A stretch of DNA of 64,000 nucleotides from G11 sp947167445 (GTDB taxonomy: Bacteria; Bacillota; Clostridia; Lachnospirales; Lachnospiraceae): NCBI GenBank assembly GCA_947167445.1, contig CAMVID010000002.1, forward strand, positions 1-64,000. The letters run 5' to 3'. A program made the translations under genes and the position numbers. Of the stretch, positions 32,122 to 41,453 are shown one piece after another (positions within the stretch are counted from its first letter, which is position 1; every line of letters begins with the position of its first letter). Under the pieces are notes generated by a model. The model was not told the origin of the DNA. It made no database searches and was given only the letters and a program-made list of their open reading frames with translations.

Positions 32122-34068
32122 ATGGGCAATATGAAAACAAAAGTAACCGATCCTTCCTGGAAGCGATACAAAGAACTGGTGAGAAAAGAGATGATTCCCT
32201 ACCAGTGGGCGGTTCTTAATGACAACATTGATATCAAAATTGAGAAGGAACGTGATGATGCTTCCATACCCAGCGAGAAAAGCCACGCCATTGAGAATTT
32301 CAAAATTGCTGCGGGACTCAGCAAAGGAGAGCATTACGGATGGGTTTTCCAGGACAGCGATGTATATAAGTGGCTGGAGGCGGTAGCATATTCTCTTGAG
32401 GATACCTGGGATGAGGGTCTTAAGACCCTGGCTGACGGAGTGGTGGATTTGATTGGAAAAGCTCAACAGCCCGGCGGGTACATAAACACCTATTTTACAA
32501 TCAAAGAGCCTGCCAAGAGATACAAAAGGCTGGTGGAAAGTCATGAATTGTACTGTGCAGGCCATTTACTAGAGGCTTTGATAGCCTATAACAATGCTAC
32601 AGGAAACACCAAATCCATGGATATAGCTTTCAAGCTGGCCAATCACATGGATGAGACCTTTGGACCTGAAGAGGGAAAACTTCACTGTGCCGACGGACAC
32701 GAGGAAGTGGAAATCGGCCTTATGAAGCTTTATCACGTAACCGGAGAAGCAAGGTATGCAAAGCTTGCAGATTATTTCCTTAAGGTCAGAGGAGATTCTC
32801 CAAAGGTCTATGAAGAACAAAGAAAGACTGATGACGGAAAGGGGATTCTTGGAGGAGGAATCTCTCCAAAGCCCATTAAATATAACCAGACCCATCTGCC
32901 GGTGGATATGCAGGACACCGCTGAGGGTCATGCAGTAAGACTCGTGTATATGTGCACCGCCATGGCGGATGTCGCGGCTACATTAAAGGATGAAAAACTT
33001 GCGGCTGCCTGCAAAAGAATCTGGAGAAACATCGTGGATAGGCGCATGTATATTACAGGCGGTATCGGCTCCACGGTGCAGGGTGAGGCCTTTACACTGG
33101 ATTATGATCTGCCCAATGACACCATGTACTGCGAGACCTGTGCTTCAATAGGACTCATATTCTTTGCAAAGCAGATGCTTAACATTGAAAGGAATGGAGA
33201 GTACGCAGATGTAATGGAGAGGGCTCTTTATAACACTGCCCTTTCGGGAATGGCTTTGGACGGAAAACACTTTTTCTACGTTAATCCTTTGGAAGTGGTT
33301 CCAGAGAAGGGGAAGCTTGACCCCACAAAGAGCCATGTAAAAAGCGTAAGACCCGAGTGGCTTGGCTGTGCATGCTGTCCGCCCAATCTTGCAAGGCTGG
33401 TTACTTCCATAGATGATTACATCTATTCCGAATTTGAGGATTTGACCCTGGTTAACCTCTTTATCAAGTCGGAGTTTACCGGAGACAAGGTCACTATTTA
33501 TCAGGATGCCGACTATCCAAAGAGCGGACTTATCACTTTTAATGTTACAAATAAGGGGGAAAAGGCCGCAAGAATCGGCATAAGAATTCCCGGCTGGTGT
33601 GATAACTATACCGGAAAGTTTGACGGTGAGGATGCCGGAATAACAAATGAAAAAGGCTACTGGTATGTGAATGTGCCCACAGGGGAGCACGAAGTGGTTT
33701 TTGCCATGGAGATAAAGCCCAAGAGATGGTACTCAAACATTAATGTGTCGGAGGACACCAGAAAAGTGGCTGTTTCGAGAGGCCCTCAGGTTTACTGCGT
33801 GGAGGAGGCTGACAACGGTCGAAATCTTCATTGCCTTTCTTTAAATTCCGATTCGGAGATTACCACCGAATGGAAGGGAGAACTTTTAAACGGCGTTAAT
33901 GTTTTGGAGGCAGAGGGCACAAGACTTTTAGCCATTGATACCAAGGCGGGACTTTACACGGATAAGCCCAACGTCACCAAGGTCCCTGCCAAAATCCGCT
34001 TTATCCCTTATCATACCTGGGGTAATCGCGGTGAGAATGAAATGAGAGTCTGGCTTTTTGAAGACTGA
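32122..34068 (+). CDS. GH127 beta-L-arabinofuranosidase
   Basis: A 648-residue cytosolic glycosidase without a signal peptide. The zinc/thiolate site of GH127 is evident: Glu338 and Cys340 in YCETCASIG and the Cys pair 418-419 in GCACCPPNLARL; in the characterised enzyme HypBA1 the equivalent set is Glu338, Cys340, Cys417 (nucleophile) and Cys418. The AGHLLEA and DMQDTAEGHAVR segments are also typical. The ATG at 32122 is chosen because AGGAG lies 6 bases upstream; an earlier ATG at 32104 overlaps the terminator. It probably removes beta-linked L-arabinofuranose from imported oligosaccharides. Confidence 0.88.
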   Translation: MGNMKTKVTDPSWKRYKELVRKEMIPYQWAVLNDNIDIKIEKERDDASIPSEKSHAIENFKIAAGLSKGEHYGWVFQDSDVYKWLEAVAYSLEDTWDEGLKTLADGVVDLIGKAQQPGGYINTYFTIKEPAKRYKRLVESHELYCAGHLLEALIAYNNATGNTKSMDIAFKLANHMDETFGPEEGKLHCADGHEEVEIGLMKLYHVTGEARYAKLADYFLKVRGDSPKVYEEQRKTDDGKGILGGGISPKPIKYNQTHLPVDMQDTAEGHAVRLVYMCTAMADVAATLKDEKLAAACKRIWRNIVDRRMYITGGIGSTVQGEAFTLDYDLPNDTMYCETCASIGLIFFAKQMLNIERNGEYADVMERALYNTALSGMALDGKHFFYVNPLEVVPEKGKLDPTKSHVKSVRPEWLGCACCPPNLARLVTSIDDYIYSEFEDLTLVNLFIKSEFTGDKVTIYQDADYPKSGLITFNVTNKGEKAARIGIRIPGWCDNYTGKFDGEDAGITNEKGYWYVNVPTGEHEVVFAMEIKPKRWYSNINVSEDTRKVAVSRGPQVYCVEEADNGRNLHCLSLNSDSEITTEWKGELLNGVNVLEAEGTRLLAIDTKAGLYTDKPNVTKVPAKIRFIPYHTWGNRGENEMRVWLFED

Positions 34069-34093
34069 ACCTGTCTTCTTATGAGGTATAAAT

Positions 34094-36076
34094 ATGGTAT
34101 TTGAGGCGAACAACAAACTTGTTTACAGATACGATGCCGAGAAGGTTCTGATTGAAGCCTGGGGGGATAATGCCCTTAGAATAAGAGCCACAAAGTGCGC
34201 GGACTTCCCCGGGGATGACTGGGCTTTAACGGCAAAGACGGAAAATAAAGGAATTGCGGAGGTTGACTCCAAAGGGGGTCTGATTCGAAACGGAAGAATC
34301 ACAGCCACCATAACGGAAGCCGGGAAAATTCGAGTGCTTAAGGACGACACAGTGATTCTTGAGGAGTACTGGAGAAACAGAAGGGATGTTACAGATCCCA
34401 AATGCAGTGCCATCGAGGTGGAAGGTCGAGAGTTCAGACCCAATGTTGGTGGGGATTATCACTTGACCATGAGGCTTGAGTCCCTTGATGAAAATGAGAA
34501 GATTTACGGCATGGGACAGTATCAGCAGCCCTATCTTAATCTTAAGGGGACGGATATTGAAATGGCCCACAGAAACTCTCAGGCATCGGTACCCTTTGCA
34601 ATATCTTCTCTGGGATATGGCCTTTTATGGAACAACCCTGCAGTAGGACGTGCCGTATTCGGTAAGAACATCATGAGCTTTGAGGCATACAGCACCAAAG
34701 TTCTGGATTACTGGATAGTTGTTGGCGACACGCCTTCCGATTTGGTAAAAGCCTATGCTTCGGTGACGGGAACAGTGCCAATGATGCCGGATTACGCTAT
34801 GGGCTTCTGGCAGTGCAAATTAAGATATCAGACCCAGGATGAGTTACTTGGCGTGGCAAGAGAGTACAAGAGGCTTGGAATACCGCTTGATGTAATTGTG
34901 GTGGATTTCTTCCATTGGCCGAAGCAGGGCGAGTGGAAGTTTGACCCCACATATTGGCCCAATCCTGGTGCCATGGTGGATGAACTTGCTTCCATGGGTG
35001 TAAAGCTTATGGTTTCTGTCTGGCCAACGGTTGACAGGGAGAGCGAAAACTTTGATGAAATGCTTGAGAAAGGCTATCTCATAAGAACCGAGAGAGGATT
35101 CAGATGCGGCCTTAATTTCGAAGGCTCCACCATTCACTATGACGCCACAAATCCCGAGGCCAGAAAATATCTGTGGAACAAGATTAAGAAGAATTACTAT
35201 GACCTTGGAATAAAGATATTCTGGCTTGATGAGGCAGAGCCGGAGTATACGGCCTATGATTTTGACAATTACAGATATCATCTTGGGACAGATCTGGAGA
35301 TTGGCAATATTTATCCCCTGGAGTACGCCAGAACCTTCTATGAAGGCATGGAGGGTGAAGGCCAGGAAAATATAATTAATCTTTTGCGTTGTGCCTGGGC
35401 AGGCAGCCAGAAATACGGGGCCCTGGTGTGGTCAGGAGATATTGCATCCAGTTTTGACAGCATGAGAAATCAGCTGGCAGCAGGCCTTAACATGGGCCTC
35501 GCGGGTATTCCCTGGTGGACCACTGATATAGGGGGCTTCCATGGAGGAAATCCCGACGACCCTGAATTCAGGGAATTGTTTGTAAGATGGTTCGAGTGGG
35601 GGGCTTACTGCCCAGTCATGAGGCTACACGGAGACAGAGAACCCAGACAGCCCCAGGTTGGAACCACAGGCGGAGCCACATGCCGCTCCGGAGCCGCAAA
35701 TGAAATCTGGAGCTATGGCGAAGAAGTTTTTGAAATCTGCAAAAAATATATAGACATCAGGGAGAAACTGCGCCCATATACGAAACAGGTGATGGAGGAG
35801 GCTCATAAGACCGGAGCGCCGGTAATGAGAACTCTTTTCTATGAATTCCCATCCGACTTAAAATGCTGGGAAATAACTGATGAATATATGTATGGCCCTG
35901 ATATTCTGGTGGCTCCGGTGCTTGAAACCGGGGCAAGAAAAAGAAAGGTCTACTTACCCCTTGGACATACCTGGCTTGAGAGCAGAACAGGCATAGAGTA
36001 TAATGGAGGAGAAGAGGTTGTGGTTGATGCACCTATTGACTACATGCCTACTTTTACCAAAAAACAAGGAGTATAA
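34094..36076 (+). CDS. GH31 alpha-glycosidase (alpha-xylosidase or alpha-glucosidase)
   Basis: A 660-residue cytosolic enzyme. An N-terminal beta-sandwich (about residues 1-230) precedes a TIM barrel with nucleophile Asp379 in IFWLDEAEPE and acid/base Asp449 in VWSGDIASS; WTTDIGGFHGG and MRLHGDRE complete the active site. VVDFFHWPKQGEWKFDP resembles alpha-xylosidase-type GH31 enzymes, but the specificity cannot be settled by eye. It is 25 bases after GH127 and 4 bases before the DUF4003 gene. Together they suggest breakdown of an arabinose- and xylose- or glucose-bearing plant glycan. Confidence 0.87.
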   Translation: MVFEANNKLVYRYDAEKVLIEAWGDNALRIRATKCADFPGDDWALTAKTENKGIAEVDSKGGLIRNGRITATITEAGKIRVLKDDTVILEEYWRNRRDVTDPKCSAIEVEGREFRPNVGGDYHLTMRLESLDENEKIYGMGQYQQPYLNLKGTDIEMAHRNSQASVPFAISSLGYGLLWNNPAVGRAVFGKNIMSFEAYSTKVLDYWIVVGDTPSDLVKAYASVTGTVPMMPDYAMGFWQCKLRYQTQDELLGVAREYKRLGIPLDVIVVDFFHWPKQGEWKFDPTYWPNPGAMVDELASMGVKLMVSVWPTVDRESENFDEMLEKGYLIRTERGFRCGLNFEGSTIHYDATNPEARKYLWNKIKKNYYDLGIKIFWLDEAEPEYTAYDFDNYRYHLGTDLEIGNIYPLEYARTFYEGMEGEGQENIINLLRCAWAGSQKYGALVWSGDIASSFDSMRNQLAAGLNMGLAGIPWWTTDIGGFHGGNPDDPEFRELFVRWFEWGAYCPVMRLHGDREPRQPQVGTTGGATCRSGAANEIWSYGEEVFEICKKYIDIREKLRPYTKQVMEEAHKTGAPVMRTLFYEFPSDLKCWEITDEYMYGPDILVAPVLETGARKRKVYLPLGHTWLESRTGIEYNGGEEVVVDAPIDYMPTFTKKQGV

Positions 36077-36080
36077 CAAA

Positions 36081-37076
36081 ATGAAGGAAACCACAAAACA
36101 GCTGGCAGAGAAGTTCACAAGAGATTTCACTGCAGCAAAGAAGGCCTATGCCTGGGACGGAAGCATGGCAGCCTCCACCTTTGCTTTGGCTCGTATGACC
36201 TATGAAAATGAGGTGCCCGTTGAGAGAATCAAGGAAATAAAGCAGCTCATGAGGAAGAACAGCAAGGGACTTGTCAATCTGAACCTTACATCCACCAGAC
36301 AGGTGGTGGCAGCAGTTATTGCTGAGGAAGAAGATCCAAAGGCTGCTCTTGAGAAAATTGATTTTTACTTTAAAGAACTCAGAAAGGTTACCAAGGGGGC
36401 AGATTACGACGCTGCTGCAGCCACAATTCTTTGCAGAAATGCCAAGGATGGCAACGAAGATGCTATCTTAAAGAGGGTTGAGGACATATACGATGGCCTT
36501 AAGAAGGAGCATCCTCTTCTTACATCCTATGATGATATTATTAACTGCGTTCTTATGGCCCTGACCGAGAAGGAAACCTTCGATATCGTAAATGAAAGCG
36601 AAGAGTGCTTTAAGGCCCTCAAGGGTAAGTTCTTCACAAAGAACAGCGTGCAGGCTGTGGCTTGTATACTGGCGGCTTTCGACGGAGATGTGGAGACCAA
36701 GTGCGCCAAGGCTGTTGAAACCTATAATAAATTATACAAACAGAAGGTTAAATTTGAACATTATGGAATACCCTGTGTAGCTTCTGTTGCACAGGTGGTT
36801 AAAGATGAAGATTTTGACGATGTAGTGGCTGAAATCAAGGAAGTCAGTGAGTTATTAAGACACACAAAAGGACTTGGAAATCTCTATGTGGGCGGCGGAT
36901 TCAGGAACCTTCTTTCCGTGGCTTTGGTTCTTAGCAGCTATGCGAAGAGTGTTACAGAGAACCAGACCGGCACAGCATTAAACAGCATTATCAACACCAT
37001 CATTGCGGTGCAGATGATGACTATTGCTTGTACTGTAGCCACCGTATCTCTGGCTACTTCATCAAGTTCTTCGTAA
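36081..37076 (+). CDS. DUF4003-family protein
   Basis: A 331-residue soluble, mostly helical protein with a hydrophobic C-terminus (about residues 300-331, ending in five serines) that may touch the membrane. The sequence pattern (TFALARMTYENEVPVERIKEIKQLMRK, MIS-like internal repeats of about 90 residues) is that of DUF4003, function unknown. The ATG at 36081 is chosen because AAGGAG is upstream and it follows the GH31 stop; the frame also opens within the GH31 gene. It faces the AraC gene, with only 24 bases between the two stops. Confidence 0.62.
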   Translation: MKETTKQLAEKFTRDFTAAKKAYAWDGSMAASTFALARMTYENEVPVERIKEIKQLMRKNSKGLVNLNLTSTRQVVAAVIAEEEDPKAALEKIDFYFKELRKVTKGADYDAAAATILCRNAKDGNEDAILKRVEDIYDGLKKEHPLLTSYDDIINCVLMALTEKETFDIVNESEECFKALKGKFFTKNSVQAVACILAAFDGDVETKCAKAVETYNKLYKQKVKFEHYGIPCVASVAQVVKDEDFDDVVAEIKEVSELLRHTKGLGNLYVGGGFRNLLSVALVLSSYAKSVTENQTGTALNSIINTIIAVQMMTIACTVATVSLATSSSSS

Positions 37077-37100
37077 TACGATGACTCCGGAACCTTTAAG

Positions 37101-37937
37101 CTACTCTGCCCCGATTTTTCTTGAGGCGGAGGCTTTGTTAAAGGCATAGTGGAAAGCAGAATAACTGGGAAATCCAGCCATCAACGAGGCCTCCCCTTTG
37201 GGGTGGCCTTCTTTTATATATTTGTTTGCCAAAAACATACGCTTCTCAGTTATGTAATTACCTATGGTGGTTCCCGTTTCCTGCTTGAAAAGGTGCATGA
37301 TGTAGGAACGGTTCAGGTAGAGGGCCCCGGCGATGGTGTCGATATCAAGATCACTTGTAAGGTTTGAATCGACGTAGTCGCGGATTTGTTCCACGGTTTT
37401 GTTGGAGACTGAAAAGGATGTGTAATTTGCTTCCTTATTTTTGAGAGCCCTGTTAAGCATTACCAATAATTCAGTAACCCTGAGTCTCTTGATTATATCC
37501 GAACCATATTCACTTTCGTTTCTCTCATCATCGATTATTCGGGGCAGGAGACTTGCAATTTCAGCCCTGTTCGGGTTAATGTGACGTATCAAATGCGAAC
37601 GGTCACTTTGCACAGATGAGAAACATTCAAACAATGTCTTATTCTCATTTACAAAGAAGTCATTGGAAATATAAATGATGATTCGCTTATATTCAGCCCC
37701 GGGTCTGACAACAGGCCTATGCAGTGTTCCCGCAGGAATTATAACCGCATCCAGGGGCATTAGTTCATATCTTTTCTCTTCAATCCAGTATTCGCAATCC
37801 CCAGAAATCAGGATGAATATCTTATGAAAGTCATGATAATGAAACCCAATCTCATGATCCAACGGCGTCTCAATATGAAACAGCCTGAACTCCTCCCTTA
37901 AATACCCATCCGGATTGCTTTCTTTATTCTTATTCAT
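37101..37937 (-). CDS. AraC-family regulator with cupin-type sensor
   Basis: A 278-residue transcription factor. The N-terminal cupin fold (about residues 15-105: HYHDFHKIFILISGDCEYWIEEKRYEL, VIIPAGTLHRPV) suggests sugar sensing. The C-terminal AraC domain has two helix-turn-helix units (LDIDTIAGALYLNRSYIMHLFKQETG and EASLMAGFPSYSAFHYAFNKA; the second lacks the usual FS-x-x-FK ending). It is divergent from the M18 peptidase gene and convergent with the glycosidase operon, which it may regulate together with YesMN. Ten-bp inverted repeats in its upstream region are candidate operators. Confidence 0.87.
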   Translation of the reverse strand: MNKNKESNPDGYLREEFRLFHIETPLDHEIGFHYHDFHKIFILISGDCEYWIEEKRYELMPLDAVIIPAGTLHRPVVRPGAEYKRIIIYISNDFFVNENKTLFECFSSVQSDRSHLIRHINPNRAEIASLLPRIIDDERNESEYGSDIIKRLRVTELLVMLNRALKNKEANYTSFSVSNKTVEQIRDYVDSNLTSDLDIDTIAGALYLNRSYIMHLFKQETGTTIGNYITEKRMFLANKYIKEGHPKGEASLMAGFPSYSAFHYAFNKASASRKIGAE

Positions 37938-37960
37938 AAATGCTCCTATACCTGACTGCT

Positions 37961-38069
37961 TTTATTCGAATCCCAAGTGTCGGGATGACAACAAATTCAG
38001 TATACCGCACTATTTCGAATAAAGAAAGCACAATATGCCATTTTTATTTAAAATAATGGCGTGTATACT
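37961..38069. promoter_or_regulatory. Divergent control region with 10-bp inverted repeats
   Basis: TTTATTCGAA (37961-37970) and its exact inverse TTCGAATAAA (38014-38023) lie 53 bases apart, about five helical turns. A minus-strand -10 TATACT (37999-38004) sits between them. On the plus strand, GCCATT (38037-38042) and AATGGC (38055-38060) form a second inverted repeat just upstream of a TATACT (38064-38069) for the aminopeptidase gene. Paired, spaced sites suit AraC-family looping; this is inferred. Confidence 0.5.
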
Positions 38070-38090
38070 AAAACATAGGAGGGTAAAAAT

Positions 38091-39368
38091 ATGTCCAAAT
38101 ATACCGACAGTTCTAAGAAACTTTTGAAGTTCATAGAAGAGAGCCCCACATGCTTTCACGCAGTGGCAAATCTTGCGGAAATGCTTAAGAAAGCGGGCTT
38201 CTCAGAGCTTAAGGAAACAGATAAATATAAAGTGACAAAGGGCGGAAAGTACTTTGTTACAAGAAATGATTCATCAATCTTAGCCTTTGTGGTTCCAAAG
38301 ACCAAGGTAAACGGATATCACATATCCGCAGCCCATTCAGATTCTCCATGCTTTAAGATCAAAGAGAATCCCGAGATTGTTGCAGAGAATCATTACATCA
38401 AATTAAACGTTGAGAAATATGGCGGAATGATTGATTCTCCCTGGCTTGACAGACCCTTATCCGTTGCAGGAAGAGTGGTTTGCAAGGTGAAAAATAAGTG
38501 GTTGACTAAATTAGTCAACATTAAGAAAGACCTGTTAATCATTCCCAATCTTGCCATTCACATGGACAGAGAGATAAATAAGGGTAAGGAGTACAATGCT
38601 CAGAATGACTTGGCTCCCTTGTATGCTCTTGGAAGCGAAGCAGGTTCATTTATGGAACTTATTGCAAAGGAAGCAGGAGTAAAGGCTGAAGAGATTTACG
38701 GCCACGATTTATTCCTGTATCCAAGAACTGCAGGCGGTTTCCTTGGCCCCAATGATGAGATGATTTATTCTCCGAGACTTGATGACCTTCATTCAGCATA
38801 CGGATGCATGGTTGGTCTCATTAATTCGGAGCCCAAGGATTACATCAATGTCTGCGTAGTATTTGATAATGAGGAAGTCGGAAGCGGAACCAAGCAGGGT
38901 GCTGACTCCACCTTCCTTGAAGATAACTTAAGACGAATCGAGATCGCCCTTTTTGGAGATGCAGAGGATTTTACCAGAAAGATAGCGGGAAGTTTCCTTA
39001 TCTCATCGGACAATGCTCATGCGGTGCACCCTAATCACCCGGAGAAAGCTGATCCTACCAACAGGCCTTACCTTAACGGCGGAATTGTAATCAAGTTCCA
39101 CGGCTCACAGAAATATGCAACAGATGCTGTATCTGCCGCGAAGATGAAGGACTGGTGCAAGAAGGCAAAGGTGCCTTTCCAAACTTACCACAACAGATCG
39201 GATTTGCCGGGCGGAAGCACCCTTGGCAATATTTCAACCGCTCATGTATCCATTGATTCAGTTGATATCGGTCTTCCTCAGCTTGCAATGCACTCATGTC
39301 TTGAGACGGCGGGCACAGAGGATGTTTACAACCTTATAGAAGCAATGAAATCATTCTACAGCGAATAA
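38091..39368 (+). CDS. M18-family aminopeptidase
   Basis: A 425-residue dinuclear zinc aminopeptidase. Family motifs are clear: SAAHSDSPCFKI (His and Asp ligands), YGGMIDSPWLDRPLS, PRLDDLHSAYG (bridging Asp), FDNEEVGSGTKQGADS (catalytic Glu pair) and HPNHPEKADPTNRPYLNGG (final His). The length matches bacterial M18 enzymes, which release N-terminal residues from cytosolic peptides. AGGAGGG lies before the start. It leads a run of amino-acid and cell-wall genes (trans-sulfuration enzyme, dapF, murE). Confidence 0.92.
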   Translation: MSKYTDSSKKLLKFIEESPTCFHAVANLAEMLKKAGFSELKETDKYKVTKGGKYFVTRNDSSILAFVVPKTKVNGYHISAAHSDSPCFKIKENPEIVAENHYIKLNVEKYGGMIDSPWLDRPLSVAGRVVCKVKNKWLTKLVNIKKDLLIIPNLAIHMDREINKGKEYNAQNDLAPLYALGSEAGSFMELIAKEAGVKAEEIYGHDLFLYPRTAGGFLGPNDEMIYSPRLDDLHSAYGCMVGLINSEPKDYINVCVVFDNEEVGSGTKQGADSTFLEDNLRRIEIALFGDAEDFTRKIAGSFLISSDNAHAVHPNHPEKADPTNRPYLNGGIVIKFHGSQKYATDAVSAAKMKDWCKKAKVPFQTYHNRSDLPGGSTLGNISTAHVSIDSVDIGLPQLAMHSCLETAGTEDVYNLIEAMKSFYSE

Positions 39369-39388
39369 ACCATCAGGAGGGAATATCC

Positions 39389-40567
39389 ATGATAAATGAA
39401 TGTTACTACGATGATTATGACAAGAAAGAGAACTTGAGATTTGACTCCAAGGCAGTTCACGGAGCTTTGGGATGTGATCCCATGACGGGTGCGGTAAGCT
39501 TTCCCATTTTCCAGACTGCTACCTTCAGACACAGAAAGTTTGGAGTTTCTACGGGATATAACTATTCAAGACTTTTGAATCCCACAAGACAGGAGCTTGA
39601 AAGAACCATAGCAATTCTTGAGGGAGGCCTGGCAGGCTTCGCTTTTTCCAGCGGACAGGCTGCCAACATGTGCGTATTTGCCCTTCTCAAAAAGGGAGAT
39701 CATGTGCTTTTATCAGATGATATTTACGGCGGAACCTTCCGAATCTGTGACGAGATTTTCACGCCCTACGGAATTGAGTTTACTTACGTTGATATGAGTG
39801 ACCTTGATGTGGTTAAAGCTTCCGTTAAGCCAAACACCGCCATGTTCTTCGTAGAGACACCTACAAACCCCATGATGCATGTGGCTGACATTAAAGCTAT
39901 CGCAGACCTGGCCCACGCCAACAATGCCCTTATGGTGGTTGACAATACATTCTTAACTCCCTATTATCAGCGCCCCATTGAACTTGGAGCTGATATTGTA
40001 GTTCACTCGGGAACCAAGTACCTTTGCGGTCACAATGACGTGGTTTGCGGACTTGTGGTTTGCACCACTGAGGAGCAGAGAGAACACTTTGAACATGAGA
40101 TGAAGTCCAGAGGAAACGGACTTGCTTCCTTTGATGCATGGCTTGTAATAAGAGGAATCAAGACCTTGCCTTTAAGAATGCAGAAACACAGTTCCAATGC
40201 TTACGAGGTTGCCAACTGGCTCAGAAAGCACCCCAAGGTTAAGAAGGTTTACTACGTGGGATTTGAGGATCACCCGGGCTATGAGATAACAAAGAGACAG
40301 ACCACCGGTTTTGGCGGAATGATTTCCTTTGAGCTTGACAGTGTAGAAACTGCCGAGAATCTTCTCTCCAACGTTAACATGATTCTCTTTGCTGAGAGCC
40401 TTGGTGGAACAGAGACCCTGGTTACCTATCCTTTGACTCAGACTCACGAGTCTACGCCTCCCGATGTGAGAGAGAAGCTTGGTATCAACGAAAGATTCAT
40501 AAGAATTTCAATCGGTATCGAAGACCCTCAGGACATCATTGATGATTTGGCACAGGCCCTTGGCTGA
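39389..40567 (+). CDS. Cys/Met-metabolism PLP enzyme (cystathionine or methionine gamma-lyase type)
   Basis: A 392-residue PLP enzyme of the trans-sulfuration family. The PLP-binding Lys is in VVHSGTKYLCGHND; YNYSRLLNPTRQELERTIAILEGG, SSGQAAN and VETPTNPMM are family signatures, and the C-terminal FAESLGGTETLVTYPLTQTHES holds the substrate-carboxylate Arg/Ser region. Members include cystathionine gamma-synthase, cystathionine gamma- and beta-lyases and methionine gamma-lyase; the short acidic N-terminus (NECYYDDYDKKEN) is unusual. Context with dapF and murE suggests amino-acid metabolism but does not fix the reaction. Confidence 0.85.
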   Translation: MINECYYDDYDKKENLRFDSKAVHGALGCDPMTGAVSFPIFQTATFRHRKFGVSTGYNYSRLLNPTRQELERTIAILEGGLAGFAFSSGQAANMCVFALLKKGDHVLLSDDIYGGTFRICDEIFTPYGIEFTYVDMSDLDVVKASVKPNTAMFFVETPTNPMMHVADIKAIADLAHANNALMVVDNTFLTPYYQRPIELGADIVVHSGTKYLCGHNDVVCGLVVCTTEEQREHFEHEMKSRGNGLASFDAWLVIRGIKTLPLRMQKHSSNAYEVANWLRKHPKVKKVYYVGFEDHPGYEITKRQTTGFGGMISFELDSVETAENLLSNVNMILFAESLGGTETLVTYPLTQTHESTPPDVREKLGINERFIRISIGIEDPQDIIDDLAQALG

Positions 40568-40586
40568 TTCTTAAGAGGAATACCAA

Positions 40587-41429
40587 ATGGAGATTAAATT
40601 CACCAAAATGCAGGCCTATGGCAATGACTACGTGTACATCAATGCCATAGACCAGAAAATAGATAACCCCAATGAACTGGCAAGAAAGGTTTCCGACAGA
40701 CATTTCGGAATCGGTTCCGACGGACTTGTATTAATCTGCGAGTCCAAGCGCTGCGATTTCAGAATGAGGATGTTTAACCCTGACGGAACAGAGGGGGAAA
40801 TGTGCGGAAACGCTTTAAGAAGCCTTTCAAAATTCGTTTACTATCATCACCTTACAGATAAGACTCACCTGACCGTCGAGACACTGGGCGGGGATCAGGT
40901 GGTGGATTTGTTTGTGGAGAACGGTGAAGTGGTCAACATCAGTGCCTGTATCGGGAAACCGGTTCTTGAAAGTGCAAAGATTCCCGTGGCCACAGATGAG
41001 CCCCAGTTTATAGACAAGGAAGTGAAGATTCTTGATAAGACCTTTAAAATGTCTTCAGTTTCCTGGGGCAATCCTCACACCGTGGTTTTTGTTGATGATA
41101 CAGACAGTTTTGAGGTTGAAAAATATGGACCGGCAATCGAGCACTACACAGATCTTTTCCCCAAGAAAACCAATGTTTCTTTTATACAAATTCTGGACAG
41201 AAACCGTATAAAAATGAGAGAATGGGAGAGAGGCACCGGAGAGACCATCGGCTGTGGTACCGGGTGCTGTTCCTCAGCGGTGATTGCCAATATTTTAGGC
41301 CTCATAGACAGGGAAGTTACGGTTGAGCAGATCGGAGGTCCCTTAAAGGTCCTTTGGGATGAGGAAGGAAAGGTTCATATGACAGGCCCTTCTTATGTGG
41401 TTTACGAGGGCGTGTATTACGATAAATAA
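40587..41429 (+). CDS. dapF: Diaminopimelate epimerase
   Basis: A 280-residue PLP-independent racemase that turns LL- into meso-diaminopimelate for lysine and peptidoglycan. The two catalytic cysteines are Cys73 in EMCGNALRS and Cys223 in IGCGTGC; KMQAYGNDYVYI at the N-terminus and REWERGTGET are conserved substrate-binding parts. The length is normal for the family. It starts 19 bases after the PLP enzyme and is followed 24 bases later by murE, which uses its product. Confidence 0.95.
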   Translation: MEIKFTKMQAYGNDYVYINAIDQKIDNPNELARKVSDRHFGIGSDGLVLICESKRCDFRMRMFNPDGTEGEMCGNALRSLSKFVYYHHLTDKTHLTVETLGGDQVVDLFVENGEVVNISACIGKPVLESAKIPVATDEPQFIDKEVKILDKTFKMSSVSWGNPHTVVFVDDTDSFEVEKYGPAIEHYTDLFPKKTNVSFIQILDRNRIKMREWERGTGETIGCGTGCCSSAVIANILGLIDREVTVEQIGGPLKVLWDEEGKVHMTGPSYVVYEGVYYDK

Positions 41430-41453
41430 AGACCTTTTTTGGAGGTGCAATTT

